64,000 bases of DNA from positions 1 through 64,000 of the forward strand of contig JAWXUD010000002.1 in the NCBI GenBank assembly GCA_044432945.1, in the 5' to 3' direction. The notes beneath the pieces were generated by a model. The model was not told where the DNA came from. It searched no databases and saw only the letters and a program-made list of their open reading frames with translations. Every line of letters begins with the position of its first letter. The first letter of the stretch is position 1. Positions 33,783 to 42,847 of the stretch are shown here, one piece after another. This stretch comes from JAWXUD01 sp044432945 (GTDB lineage: Bacteria; Cyanobacteriota; Vampirovibrionia; Gastranaerophilales; Gastranaerophilaceae). Position numbers and translations under genes: made by a program.

Positions 33783-34248
33783 TTAATATCCCATTAATAA
33801 TTTCTCTTGCTTCAAACTTGGAAGCTAGTGCTATTTTATCAAGATTATATTTTTTACACAAGGAGTTATAATAAGAAATCTGTTTTTTAGTTGGAGTTTC
33901 GTTTTTCATTTTTAAATCACGTAAAAACAACCTCTTTTTTTTAAGATATTCTTTTTGAGCCAAAATTAACCCTTCATTTTTTTTTAAATAATCAAAATAT
34001 TTTTTACAAGCAAAAATATATAATTTAGTGTCGTTAAAAAAAGAGTTTTCGTTTATAAATTCTAAAAGAAAAACAAAATGAGGATTTTTTTGTTCAAAAT
34101 AATAAATTTCGTCATCGATAAAGTTGCGAGCTAATTCATTTGGGCAAACCTCTTGATTTTTTTTAACCAAAGCACGTAAAAAATTACACAATGCAGTTTT
34201 TTGTGTTTTTGTCAAATAATTAAAAACTCTTGATTTTGTTTGATACAT
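33748..34248 (-). CDS. Hypothetical protein, basic and helical
   Basis: This 166-residue protein is Lys-rich, without signal peptide or membrane segment. The C-terminal 40 residues (KKQISYYNSLCKKYNLDKIA...EAREIINGIL) resemble a short helical motif found at the ends of some DNA-associated proteins (DUF3072-like); this is only a visual resemblance. It starts 2 nt after the 54-aa ORF and overlaps prmC by 35 nt, so the three probably share a transcript. Its position beside the candidate origin is worth noting but proves nothing. Confidence 0.6.
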   Translation of the reverse strand: MYQTKSRVFNYLTKTQKTALCNFLRALVKKNQEVCPNELARNFIDDEIYYFEQKNPHFVFLLEFINENSFFNDTKLYIFACKKYFDYLKKNEGLILAQKEYLKKKRLFLRDLKMKNETPTKKQISYYNSLCKKYNLDKIALASKFEAREIINGILNEHKRIDTTTD

Positions 34249-34250
34249 AA

Positions 34251-34415
34251 TTATAATTTAAAAATGTCTTTAACAGAAAACTTTGGCGTTTTTTCTTTGT
34301 TAAAGTAGTTGAATTTTTTAACAATAGGGTTTGTCGAATTTGCAAAAGAAGATTTGTTGACTTTTTCTTCAACAGCTTTATCGTTTTTAATTAATACAAG
34401 CTCTTTGTTATCCAT
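34251..34415 (-). CDS. Small 54-aa protein, function unknown
   Basis: An ATG at 34415 opens a 54-codon frame starting MDNKELVLIKNDKAVEEK and ending KFSVKDIFKL. It is Lys-rich and soluble. The stop lies 2 nt before the ATG of the 166-aa gene, implying translational coupling. There is no SD; instead TATAAT ends 7 nt before the ATG, as in other presumed leaderless genes here. No family is recognised. Confidence 0.5.
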   Translation of the reverse strand: MDNKELVLIKNDKAVEEKVNKSSFANSTNPIVKKFNYFNKEKTPKFSVKDIFKL

Positions 34416-34528
34416 AAAAATAATTATACCTCATTATATAAATATAAAAAAGATATTTAACAAAAAATTGCTCTAAACAGTGTAGAAAGCCTTAAAACTT
34501 TAACAAAACTTTATATATTAAAAAGTCA

Positions 34529-34834
34529 TCATTTTGCAAAAAGTTTTTTAGCCCTACTTCCACAAGCAACCACTGTTGTAATAAGAGCAGCGGTTAATAA
34601 CAATTTTTTCCATGCGGGGTTGGCGTCAGGTTTTTGTTTTGGTGTAAACAAATCTTGTTTTGGTTGTGGGTTTGAGATGAGCGGGGCGGTTGGAACTTGC
34701 CCTACAAAAGGTTGTATGTATTGAGGGTTGCCGACAAATCTTGCAGGCTGACCTAAAACATATGAAGATGCATCAAAATCGATTACACCGTTTTGAGCAA
34801 GCATATCTAAATTGTTTGTCCATGATTGAATCAT
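34529..34834 (-). CDS. Small Pro-rich protein with C-terminal hydrophobic segment
   Basis: This 101-residue protein has a hydrophilic N-terminus (MIQSWTNNLDMLAQ), a Pro/Gln-rich middle (FVGQVPTAPLISNPQPKQD) and a hydrophobic stretch near the end (LLLTAALITTVVACG) followed by basic residues SRAKKLFAK. This layout suits a tail-anchored membrane protein. The SD is AAAGGT. It is not recognised as any family. It lies alone between the 54-aa ORF and divergent metG. Confidence 0.55.
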   Translation of the reverse strand: MIQSWTNNLDMLAQNGVIDFDASSYVLGQPARFVGNPQYIQPFVGQVPTAPLISNPQPKQDLFTPKQKPDANPAWKKLLLTAALITTVVACGSRAKKLFAK

Positions 34835-34979
34835 TTTTAAAAACCTTTTCTACAACAATATAAAGGAAAATGAAAACAGGGAATTGCTTAAATAATGCTT
34901 TTTTGTAACGATTTGTTCATCAAACAATATGAAAAAACAAAAATCTTTGTGATAAAATAAAAGCAAAATGGAGAAAAAA

Positions 34980-36539
34980 ATGGAAAAATTTTATATAACA
35001 ACAGCGATAGATTATGTGAATGGAGTGCCACACATTGGTCATGCTTATGAAAAAATTATAACAGATGTTCTAGCACGTCATTATTCACAACGTTGTGATG
35101 AGGTTTATTTTTTGACAGGAACTGATGAACATGGGATTAAGATACAAAAAACAGCTGCAACAAAAGAAATCACGCCACAACAGCTTTGTGATGAGAATGC
35201 ACAAGAGTTTAAAGATACTTGGAAGGCTTTAGATATTGATTATTCAAAATTCATTCGCACAACCGATATAGAGCATAAAAAAGTAGTACAAAAAATATTT
35301 AAAAAACTTGTTGAACAAGGCGATATCTATAAAAATTCTTATCAAGGGTTATATTGTAGCGGTTGCGAATGTTTTTTAAGCGAAAAAGATTTGACAGAAG
35401 ATGGGTTGTGTCCTGATCACTTGAAAAAACCAGAGATTGTAAACGAAGAAAATTATTTCTTTAAATTAACAAAATACAAAGACGCAATCATTAACCATAT
35501 AAAACAAAACCCAGAGTTCATTGTGCCAAAGTTTAGGGCAAATGAAGTTTTGAACCAGCTAGAAGACATACAAGACATTTCTGTTTCTAGAGCAAAAACA
35601 AATGTTCAATGGGCAATAGATGTATTAGATGACGAAGAACAATCGATTTATGTGTGGATTGATGCATTATCAAACTATATAACAGCGATTGGCTATGATG
35701 TCGAGAAGTCAAGCGAGCAGTTTGAAAAACTTTGGCCAGCAAATGTTCAGGTTATCGGCAAAGATATTTTAAAGTTTCATAGTGTATATTGGCCAGCGAT
35801 ACTTATGGCACTTGATTTGCCATTACCAAAACAGATTTATGCACATGGTTGGATAACTATTGACCAGTCTAAAATGTCAAAATCGGTGGGTAATGTTATA
35901 GCCCCTACTGATGTGCTAAAAAGTTTTGAACTAACTTCACCAGATGCTTTTAGATATTATATGAGTGCTGCTGCACCTTGCGGACGTGATGGAAATTATT
36001 CAGACGATGATTTTAAAGAAAAAGTTAATGCACACCTTGCTAACAGTATGGGTAATCTATTAAATAGAACGCTCTCAATGTTGGTAAAATATTTTGATGG
36101 TGAAATTCGTGAAGAGTTTAAAGGGACAAATGAAGTTTTAAAAATTGCACAAAATAAAATCAGTTTGGTGAAAAACAATTTTGACAACTTTGAAATAGCT
36201 GAAGCTTCTCAAGAGATAATTTCACTTGTCGATATTACAAACAAATATGTTCAAGAAAATGCACCTTGGACACTTGCAAAAGAAGAAAAAATGCTTGAAT
36301 GTGGGCAGGTGATTACAACCGTGTTAGAAGTAATGTGCGTTGTTTCATCACTAATATATCCTTATTGTCCAAATATTGCAAAAGAGATGGCAAGACAATT
36401 AAACTTTGATTTATCAATAAAATTGGATAATTTGACAACTCAAAATATCAAGTTGGGCAAATTGATTGAAAAAGAAGATATAAAACCAGTATTTTTAAGA
36501 TTAGACAGTGAATTGGCTGATAAATCTGTAAAAAAATAA
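34980..36539 (+). CDS. metG: Methionyl-tRNA synthetase
   Basis: This 519-residue class I synthetase charges tRNA-Met. It shows the HIGH motif in PHIGHAYEK, the connective-peptide zinc cysteines reduced to CSGCECF and CPDH (MetRS type with one knuckle pair), FWIDAL-like VWIDALSNYITA, and KMSKSVGN. An ATG at 34968 is in frame, but the ATG at 34980 has GGAG 6 nt before it, so it is preferred. The C-terminal tRNA-binding dimerisation domain of longer MetRS forms is absent. Confidence 0.95.
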   Translation: MEKFYITTAIDYVNGVPHIGHAYEKIITDVLARHYSQRCDEVYFLTGTDEHGIKIQKTAATKEITPQQLCDENAQEFKDTWKALDIDYSKFIRTTDIEHKKVVQKIFKKLVEQGDIYKNSYQGLYCSGCECFLSEKDLTEDGLCPDHLKKPEIVNEENYFFKLTKYKDAIINHIKQNPEFIVPKFRANEVLNQLEDIQDISVSRAKTNVQWAIDVLDDEEQSIYVWIDALSNYITAIGYDVEKSSEQFEKLWPANVQVIGKDILKFHSVYWPAILMALDLPLPKQIYAHGWITIDQSKMSKSVGNVIAPTDVLKSFELTSPDAFRYYMSAAAPCGRDGNYSDDDFKEKVNAHLANSMGNLLNRTLSMLVKYFDGEIREEFKGTNEVLKIAQNKISLVKNNFDNFEIAEASQEIISLVDITNKYVQENAPWTLAKEEKMLECGQVITTVLEVMCVVSSLIYPYCPNIAKEMARQLNFDLSIKLDNLTTQNIKLGKLIEKEDIKPVFLRLDSELADKSVKK

Positions 36540-36545
36540 ATGTTA

Positions 36546-36572
36546 ATGGTGGCGAGGAAACCTCGCCACCAT
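36546..36572. terminator. GC-rich hairpin between metG and a convergent gene
   Basis: A 12-bp perfect stem (36546-36557 with 36561-36572) encloses an AAA loop, 6 nt after the metG stop. T-runs are weak on both sides, so it is a probable but not classical terminator. Confidence 0.6.
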
Positions 36573-36588
36573 ACCAAACTAGTTTATT

Positions 36589-36954
36589 TTATTCAACAAT
36601 TGCTTTTGAAACAAAGCATGAAAACTCTTCAAACATTTCGTTTAATGGTGCTGATATGTCAGCAACTGTGTTACGTTGAATTTCTGTAATTGTTTTATCA
36701 AGTTTTGTTGCGACAACCGCAGATTTTTGTTCAATAGTTTCAACAGGGGTTAATAAATTCATCATATCTTTTGAATAATCTTTGACTTGTTTAAGGTTTG
36801 CAATAACCTCTTTGTCGACCATCATCAAATCAAATGAGGAAAGTTCAAGGTTAACCTCAGGAAGTCCTAGCTCATCTAGGTCGATATCGTTTAAAAATAA
36901 ATTATTAAGTTCTACACAGTTCTCAATACTCATTTCAGCTGTTTCAAATTCCAT
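36589..36954 (-). CDS. Hypothetical small acidic protein
   Basis: This 121-residue acidic helical protein has no signal peptide. An in-frame TTG exists at 36969, but the ATG at 36954 has a perfect SD (GGAGGA) 7 nt away, so it is chosen. The sequence alternates acidic and hydrophobic residues (NDIDLDELGLPEVNLE) and ends in helices with EFSCFVSKAIVE. No family is recognised. It is a solitary gene between metG and ffh. Confidence 0.55.
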   Translation of the reverse strand: MEFETAEMSIENCVELNNLFLNDIDLDELGLPEVNLELSSFDLMMVDKEVIANLKQVKDYSKDMMNLLTPVETIEQKSAVVATKLDKTITEIQRNTVADISAPLNEMFEEFSCFVSKAIVE

Positions 36955-37065
36955 TAAAAAGTCCTCCAAATAAAATTTTGTAATGTATATATTCAGTTTC
37001 GGTAATAAAAGCGAAAAACTTTAAAGAAAAGGATAAAATGTTACAAAAAGTAACAATAAGGTTTT

Positions 37066-37093
37066 TTGAGAAAAAGATTATTTATGTTAGAAT
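37066..37093 (+). promoter_or_regulatory. Promoter of ffh-slt
   Basis: TTGAGA (37066-37071), a 16-nt spacer ending TGT and TAGAAT (37088-37093) form an extended -10 promoter. A TGTTAC-5-GTAACA inverted repeat lies just upstream at 37039-37055. Confidence 0.6.
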
Positions 37094-37120
37094 ATTAGAA
37101 AAAGATTAGTGGGAAGATAA

Positions 37121-38533
37121 ATGTTTGATAATCTAAGTGATAGACTGCAAGAAATCATCGGAAAAACTCGAGGTTCTGAATTAACGCAAGAGAATATGCA
37201 AGAAGCGTTAAGAGAAATTCGCCGTGCATTGCTCGAGGCAGATGTAAATTTGCGTGTTGTAAAAAGTTTTATTTCGGCGATAAAAGATAAAGCAGAAGGT
37301 GAAAAGGTTCTAGAGGGTGTAAATCCATCAGAACAGCTAATAAAAATTGTTCATGATGAATTGGTTTTGTTATTGGGTGAAGAATTAAGCCCATTAGATT
37401 TTTCTGGTTCACCAAATATGATAATGATGTTAGGGCTTCAAGGTGCTGGTAAAACAACGTCATCAGCTAAGTTGGCAGTTAAATTGAAAAAAGAAGGCAG
37501 AAACCCTCTTTTGGTTGCGTGTGATGTATATCGTCCAGCAGCGATTACTCAATTATTAACATTAGGTAAAGAGATTGAGGTCGAAGTTTTTGTTAAAAAC
37601 GATTGTGATGATGTTATTGAAATTGTTCAAGAAGCGATAAAATATGCAGATGGCAATGGGTTTAATACATTGATTTTAGATACGGCAGGACGTTTACAGA
37701 TTGATATCGATATGATGGCAGAGTTGTTGTTGATTGATAGAATGTTTAAGCCACAAGAAAAACTTCTTGTGATAGATGCCATGACAGGGCAAGAGGCAGT
37801 TAATGTTGCAGAGAATTTCGATGAACAATTAAGTTTAACAGGTTTGGTGTTGACAAAATTAGACGGCGACAGTCGTGGCGGTGCTGCGTTGAGCGTTTCT
37901 TATTGCACGGGTAAGCCGATAAAGCTTACAGGGACAGGTGAAAAGCTTAATGCGTTAGAAAATTTCCACCCCGAGCGTATGGCGACAAGAATTCTAAAAA
38001 TGGGTGATATTATCACATTGGTTGAAAAAGCACAAGAAATTTTTGATGAAAAACAAGCACTAGAGTTTGAAGCTAAAATGGCAAAAGCAGAATTTAGTTT
38101 TGATGATTTTATAGGGTTGCAAAAACAGATGGGTTCAATGGGTTCGATCGGTAATATTTTAGGAATGATTCCAGGTTTAAATATTGCAAAAGACGAACGT
38201 GACAAACTCTCTCATCAAGGTGAAACGCAGATAAAGCGTATGGAAACGTTTATTTCGAGCATGACGCCTCAAGAGCGTGCAAATCCAGACTTGATGAATA
38301 CAAGTCGCAAAAAGCGTATTGCAAAAGGTTGCGGACTTTCACTCGCTGAAATTAATCAACATTTAAAACAGTTTGATGACATGCGATTGATGATGAAGGG
38401 TATGCATGATATGAAAGGTGTATTAGGCAACGTGGGGACGGAAGGGTTGAAAAATTTGAACCCATTAACAAGTCAATTTGCAAAACAAAAAATATCAAAA
38501 GCGTTTAAAAAGAATAAAAGAAAGTTTAAATAA
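37121..38533 (+). CDS. ffh: Signal recognition particle GTPase Ffh
   Basis: This 470-residue protein targets nascent membrane proteins to FtsY and the translocon. It shows the N domain (ALLEADVNLRVVKSFI), the G domain with GLQGAGKTTSSAKLA (G1), DVYRPAAITQL, DTAGRLQID (G3) and TKLDGDSRGGAAL (G4/G5 region), then the Met-rich M domain (GLQKQMGSMGSIGNILGMIPG and SRKKRIAKGCG) that binds 4.5S RNA. The length is normal. It lies 2 nt before slt. Confidence 0.97.
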   Translation: MFDNLSDRLQEIIGKTRGSELTQENMQEALREIRRALLEADVNLRVVKSFISAIKDKAEGEKVLEGVNPSEQLIKIVHDELVLLLGEELSPLDFSGSPNMIMMLGLQGAGKTTSSAKLAVKLKKEGRNPLLVACDVYRPAAITQLLTLGKEIEVEVFVKNDCDDVIEIVQEAIKYADGNGFNTLILDTAGRLQIDIDMMAELLLIDRMFKPQEKLLVIDAMTGQEAVNVAENFDEQLSLTGLVLTKLDGDSRGGAALSVSYCTGKPIKLTGTGEKLNALENFHPERMATRILKMGDIITLVEKAQEIFDEKQALEFEAKMAKAEFSFDDFIGLQKQMGSMGSIGNILGMIPGLNIAKDERDKLSHQGETQIKRMETFISSMTPQERANPDLMNTSRKKRIAKGCGLSLAEINQHLKQFDDMRLMMKGMHDMKGVLGNVGTEGLKNLNPLTSQFAKQKISKAFKKNKRKFK

Positions 38534-38535
38534 GA

Positions 38536-40527
38536 GTGATGATGTCATTATTGCAAAAAAAAATATTATTAGGACTAATATTGTTGGGATTACTAAGCTT
38601 AGCGGGTTTGGGCATTCAAGGGGTTTGTAAAAACAGGGAAAAAGCCAATTATGTTTTTGCACAAGCATATGAAGATTTTCAAAATCACGATTATCAAAAT
38701 TCTTATTATTTGTTTAAAAAAGTTAGTCTATTTTCTGATTTAAAGCCAGTTGCACTGTTTCATCAAGGTGAAAGCGCTCAAAATATTGAGGATTACAAAT
38801 CAGCGATAAAGCAATATCAATTGGTTTTCAATAATTATCCAAACCATGAATTGAGTGCGATTTCGATGTATAGAGTGGCACAGCTTTTATATAAAGACCA
38901 GCCACGCTTGGCAAGTAAGCATTTTAAAAAGATTATTGAACAGTATCCAGATACTGATTATGCGTTAGCTTCAGAGTATTATTTGGGTTGTTTGTTGTTG
39001 AGCAAATATAGTGATGGGGAATTGATTTTCCCAAAATCAGCAAAATCTGATGTTGAAAAAGCGTTTAGAAACTATCTATCTAAAGCTCCGAGTGGGCGTT
39101 TTTCATTACAAGTTGTTGAAAAATGGAGTAAATTAGAGGTTGAGCATAACGTTGATGACTTGATGTTGATGGCAAATACATATTTCTTATTTGATGAAAA
39201 TGAAAAAGCAAAAGAACTATTAGATAAAATTGATATAAAAGAAAATTGGGCGTTCGGTGTGAAAAATTCTTATGCAATGAAGGATTATTCACAGGTGAGA
39301 TTTTTGTTAAAATCGGGTTTGAAAAAATATGCTCAGTATGTCGATGAAAAAGATTTGATAAATGCGTTAGAGATTTATTTGAGCTTAGAAAAGTCAAGAT
39401 ATAATGCTATTGAAGAACTTTTAAAAAATGATTTTATCAATGGAAGAGATTATTTGTTAAGTCAGAAGTGTTCTCAAATAAAACTGGAATTAAGAGAAGC
39501 TTGTTATAACGAACTATATTTGAAATATTCAAAAGGTAATTTTGCGGGTGATGCTTTGTCAAATATTTTCTTTGAAAAAATAAGAAAAAATGATTATGCC
39601 AATGCGATAAAAATAGGCTACGATCATTTAGAAAAATATCCGAACATAAATTCATCAGCAAAGGTTTTGTTTTGGATAGGAAAGATTTATGAAAAAAATA
39701 ACGACTATACAAAATATACTCAAATTTATAAAGATGTAATAGTAAAATATCCAGATAGTTATTATGCGTATCGTGCATATATTAGGCTAAATCATTTTGA
39801 CAACTCTTTGATTTCAGATATTTATCAATCAAAGCAGGTAGAGTTTCCATATCAATATTCAAAAAATTCAGTGGTTGCAAAACTTATTGAATTTGAGGAT
39901 TATGATGTGTTGCAAGAATATTATCAAGACGATGATTTTGTAAAAAGTTGGATATTATATGAAAAAGGTGATCTCACTCATTCAACTTTAGTCGCTCGTG
40001 ATGCGATAGATAAATTGGTTAAAAAACCTGATAAACACGATTTGCGTTGGCGTTTGGTTTATCCTTTGGTGTTTGAAGAAGATATTAAAAAATACTCGGA
40101 TTTAGCAAAAAACAATACATTATTGATGACCTCACTAGTTAGAGAAGAGAGTTATTTCAACAAAAACGCACAAAGTAGTGTGGGGGCAAGAGGGTTGATG
40201 CAATTGATGCCTCAGACTGCGAAGGAAATAACAAAAGCTTATGGTATAAGCTTGAAAAATATTGATAAGTTATTTGATGAAGAAACTAATTTAAAAGCTG
40301 GTAATTATTATTATGCATCTTTAAAACGAGAGCTAAACGGTAACAATATTGCGGCGATAGCCTCTTATAATGGGGGCATTGGGGCTTATAAAAACTGGCA
40401 GAAAAAGTTAAATTATGAGGACATCGATGAGTTTATTGAACAAATTCCTTATTTAGAAACACAAAATTATGTGAAAAAAATCTATAGAAGTTATTGGAAT
40501 TATTTACGTTTATATCAAGAAGATTAG
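38536..40527 (+). CDS. slt: Membrane-anchored soluble lytic transglycosylase-like protein
   Basis: This 663-residue protein has an N-terminal membrane anchor (about 6-28). A long helical solenoid with TPR-like units follows (YQNSYYLFKKVSLFSDLKP, YKSAIKQYQLVFNNYPNH). The C-terminal SLT domain (about 520-660) has the catalytic Glu in LVREESYFNKNAQSSVGARG, then LMQLMPQTA and ASYNGGIGAYKNW. It cleaves peptidoglycan with 1,6-anhydro product formation. It starts 2 nt after ffh, probably as an operon. Confidence 0.92.
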   Translation: MMMSLLQKKILLGLILLGLLSLAGLGIQGVCKNREKANYVFAQAYEDFQNHDYQNSYYLFKKVSLFSDLKPVALFHQGESAQNIEDYKSAIKQYQLVFNNYPNHELSAISMYRVAQLLYKDQPRLASKHFKKIIEQYPDTDYALASEYYLGCLLLSKYSDGELIFPKSAKSDVEKAFRNYLSKAPSGRFSLQVVEKWSKLEVEHNVDDLMLMANTYFLFDENEKAKELLDKIDIKENWAFGVKNSYAMKDYSQVRFLLKSGLKKYAQYVDEKDLINALEIYLSLEKSRYNAIEELLKNDFINGRDYLLSQKCSQIKLELREACYNELYLKYSKGNFAGDALSNIFFEKIRKNDYANAIKIGYDHLEKYPNINSSAKVLFWIGKIYEKNNDYTKYTQIYKDVIVKYPDSYYAYRAYIRLNHFDNSLISDIYQSKQVEFPYQYSKNSVVAKLIEFEDYDVLQEYYQDDDFVKSWILYEKGDLTHSTLVARDAIDKLVKKPDKHDLRWRLVYPLVFEEDIKKYSDLAKNNTLLMTSLVREESYFNKNAQSSVGARGLMQLMPQTAKEITKAYGISLKNIDKLFDEETNLKAGNYYYASLKRELNGNNIAAIASYNGGIGAYKNWQKKLNYEDIDEFIEQIPYLETQNYVKKIYRSYWNYLRLYQED

Positions 40528-40546
40528 GTCGTTATTGAATTTAGAC

Positions 40547-40578
40547 AAAAAAATCCTCTGCTAAATATTTAACAGAGG
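40547..40578 (-). terminator. Intrinsic terminator of the 130-aa gene
   Basis: An inverted repeat CCTCTG...CAGAGG (40555-40578, one mismatch inside) is followed on the minus strand by seven T residues (40553-40547), 32 nt past the stop of the gene at 40610. Confidence 0.75.
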
Positions 40579-40609
40579 TATAAAAATTAGAATTAAGTTT
40601 TTTTTAGAA

Positions 40610-41002
40610 TTAAAGAAGATTTTTTCTTATTTTCTCTTTAGTTTTGTCTATTTCTTTAATTCTTTTTTCAGTAGTTTTAATTTGTTTATCCAAAGCTTTG
40701 CGTTCAGCTTTTACAGAAACATATTGAGCGTCAACTTCAGAATATTTTGTTTTAGCGTTTAATAACTCGTTTCTGACGTCAACTTGTGCGTTATCTAATT
40801 CAATGATTGCGTTTTCCATTTTTGCACTTCCAACAGGCATTTCTTCTGTTTCTAAAACAGGTGTTGTAATTTCAGCTTTGCCTTTGTATGAAGTATCATC
40901 AAAGTTCAATGGTGTGAACGCATCGCCATCAGCAAATGCTACAGATGATAGTGCAACAACGATAGCAAGTGTCGACAAGCAAGTTTTTAATGTTTTGTTC
41001 AT
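40610..41002 (-). CDS. Secreted coiled-coil protein, unknown
   Basis: This 130-residue protein has a good signal peptide (MNKTLKTCLSTLAIVVALSSVAFA-DG). The mature part has a short extended region and then a charged coiled coil (about 60-128: NAQVDVRNELLNAKTKYSEV and onward to KEKIRKNLL). It is likely periplasmic. It has a consensus SD (AAGGAG), a good promoter (TTGCCC-17-TACAAT at 41078-41050) and its own terminator, so it is a strongly expressed single gene. The function is unknown; coiled coils of this kind are often structural or chaperone-like. Confidence 0.7.
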   Translation of the reverse strand: MNKTLKTCLSTLAIVVALSSVAFADGDAFTPLNFDDTSYKGKAEITTPVLETEEMPVGSAKMENAIIELDNAQVDVRNELLNAKTKYSEVDAQYVSVKAERKALDKQIKTTEKRIKEIDKTKEKIRKNLL

Positions 41003-41049
41003 TTTTATTTCTCCTTTATAAACTCAAATTAAAATTAGTCATTATTCTA

Positions 41050-41078
41050 ATTGTAATTTAATTTTTTTTCTGGGGCAA
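41050..41078 (-). promoter_or_regulatory. Promoter of the secreted coiled-coil gene
   Basis: On the minus strand TTGCCC (41078-41073), 17 nt and TACAAT (41055-41050). The rest of the 255-bp gap holds a weaker plus-strand candidate (TTGATG near 41172 with TGTAAT) for the flagellar genes. Confidence 0.55.
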
Positions 41079-41257
41079 AAGTATTAACAAAAATTTACAA
41101 ATATTAGGATTAATAAAAATAGTAAAAAATCGTTCAAAGGGTGTTGTTTTTTTCAAAAAATACATTAAAAGATTGATGTGAATAGTATGAAATTATTGTA
41201 ATGTATTTGTGGGGAAAACTCTATATCAGACTAAAAAATAAGGGATAGCTGGATAAA

Positions 41258-42427
41258 ATGTCAAACGAAGCAGTAATAGATTATAAAGAATTGTATTCAC
41301 AATATGATTGGTTTCAAAAAACCTATCCTAGTGCTGTACAAAACGCATCTGACGAGTTTTTCTTAGAGGGATTGCGTTTCACCCTGGCTGGTATTAGTAA
41401 AAACATTAATACATTAATGGATAAAGATGCTTATTTTGTAACAAAAATCCGTATTGATTTACAGCACGATTTGTTTTTTAGAATTTCAGAGCAGGCATCT
41501 TCGATTTTGTTAGATAAGTCTTTGGGTAATGCTAATAAATCATTTAATTTGAATAAGTTAACCGATTTGGAGGCGAAAATCATTACTTCGTTTAATGATT
41601 TTTTATATCGTGGGATTGAAGGGACTTTAGAGCCACCACCACCAACACTAAAACGTTCAAACTTTGATATAATCCACTTAACTTTCTTGATGAGTGATGT
41701 TGCAGAAAATAGAACGGCAAAGTTTATCATATCGTTGCCAGCAGTTTTGTTAAAACCAAATACAATAGTTTCTCAGAAACCAAAATTTACAAATAGGGAT
41801 TTTGTATCGAGTATAATTGAAGTAAAAATAAAGGTAGGGACAACACGTTTTTCGGTTCTAGATTTGAAAAATTTAGAAGAGGAAGATATTGTAGTTTTTG
41901 ATAACAGTAATTTAAACAGATTGGGTTTAGATTTCAGGGGTTATGAAAAAAGTATAAAATTAAACCCAAATTTGGGTCTTGTAATGCCATTTGATAAAGA
42001 GGAGGGCGATATAATGAGTGATGATGTAAATAATTTGTGGGATACTATAGAAGTTGAGATGAGTGCAGAGTTTGACAAGGTCAAAATAAGTCTTGGCGAA
42101 TTGAAAAATATTGAAGACGGCTTGGTCGTTGATTTGACATCTATTTATAACAACAAGGTTACTTTGTTAGTTGAGAACAAGCCTATTGCAACAGGAGAGT
42201 TGGTTATCGTTAACGATAGATATGGCGTTAAAATAGAAGAAGTTATTGCAAATAAAGATAAGTCGGTCAAAAAACAAAAATCAGAAGAAAGTGTTGAGGG
42301 AGAAGATTTTCTTGAAGAAAGTTTAGAAGTAACTGATGAGGTTTCAGAAGAGAAAGTTGATGAGGTGGTCGATGAAGAAGATGAATTCGATTATAGTGAC
42401 TTTGAATTAGAAGATGAAGATATTTAA
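41258..42427 (+). CDS. FliN/FliM-like protein with two SpoA domains and acidic tail
   Basis: In this 389-residue protein, residues 184-245 and 262-330 are both SpoA (surface presentation of antigens) folds; the second contains KISLGELKNIEDGLVVDL and LVENKPIATGELVIVNDRYGVKI, the classical FliN core. The N-terminal 165 residues are helical and may correspond to a FliM/FliY-type middle domain. The last 55 residues are highly acidic. Such proteins build the C-ring switch of the flagellar motor or a secretion sorting platform. It leads the fliOPQ-x-fliR cluster. Confidence 0.8.
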   Translation: MSNEAVIDYKELYSQYDWFQKTYPSAVQNASDEFFLEGLRFTLAGISKNINTLMDKDAYFVTKIRIDLQHDLFFRISEQASSILLDKSLGNANKSFNLNKLTDLEAKIITSFNDFLYRGIEGTLEPPPPTLKRSNFDIIHLTFLMSDVAENRTAKFIISLPAVLLKPNTIVSQKPKFTNRDFVSSIIEVKIKVGTTRFSVLDLKNLEEEDIVVFDNSNLNRLGLDFRGYEKSIKLNPNLGLVMPFDKEEGDIMSDDVNNLWDTIEVEMSAEFDKVKISLGELKNIEDGLVVDLTSIYNNKVTLLVENKPIATGELVIVNDRYGVKIEEVIANKDKSVKKQKSEESVEGEDFLEESLEVTDEVSEEKVDEVVDEEDEFDYSDFELEDEDI

Positions 42428-42461
42428 TAAATAATTATTAAACAAGAAGCGGGAGGTTTTT

Positions 42462-42836
42462 ATGAGTGGATATTTGGTTAATTTCGTAATATATACAACA
42501 GCGATGGTTGGTGTGATTTTTTTAGCGTTATATGTTTATAAAAAAGTTACAATATCTTCTGGACAGACATCAAAATCAAAATTCTTGGAGGTGCAAGAAA
42601 GCATCACTTTATCGCCGAGAAAAAATCTTTATGTTGTAAAAGCTGGTGAAGAAAAGTTTTTAATCGCATCAGATATTGAGTCAACAGTGTTGATTTCAAA
42701 GTTGAGCGAAACGAGTGTTGATTTGTCAAAAGAAGCCTGTAAGGTTGTCGAAATCGAAGGTGAAAAAACTGTTTTAGACTTCCCCAAATTGAAGAAACAA
42801 AACACAGTATTTCAAAATATAATAAATAAAATATAA
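42462..42836 (+). CDS. fliO: Flagellar biosynthesis protein FliO
   Basis: This 124-residue protein has one transmembrane helix near the N-terminus (about 8-26, YTTAMVGVIFLALYVYKK). A cytoplasmic domain follows with FLEVQESITLSPRKNLYVVKAGEEKFLIASD, the FliO signature. FliO helps assemble the FliP ring of the flagellar export gate. The SD GGGAGGT is strong, and the gene is 11 nt before fliP. Confidence 0.85.
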   Translation: MSGYLVNFVIYTTAMVGVIFLALYVYKKVTISSGQTSKSKFLEVQESITLSPRKNLYVVKAGEEKFLIASDIESTVLISKLSETSVDLSKEACKVVEIEGEKTVLDFPKLKKQNTVFQNIINKI

Positions 42837-42847
42837 AGGAAAATAAG

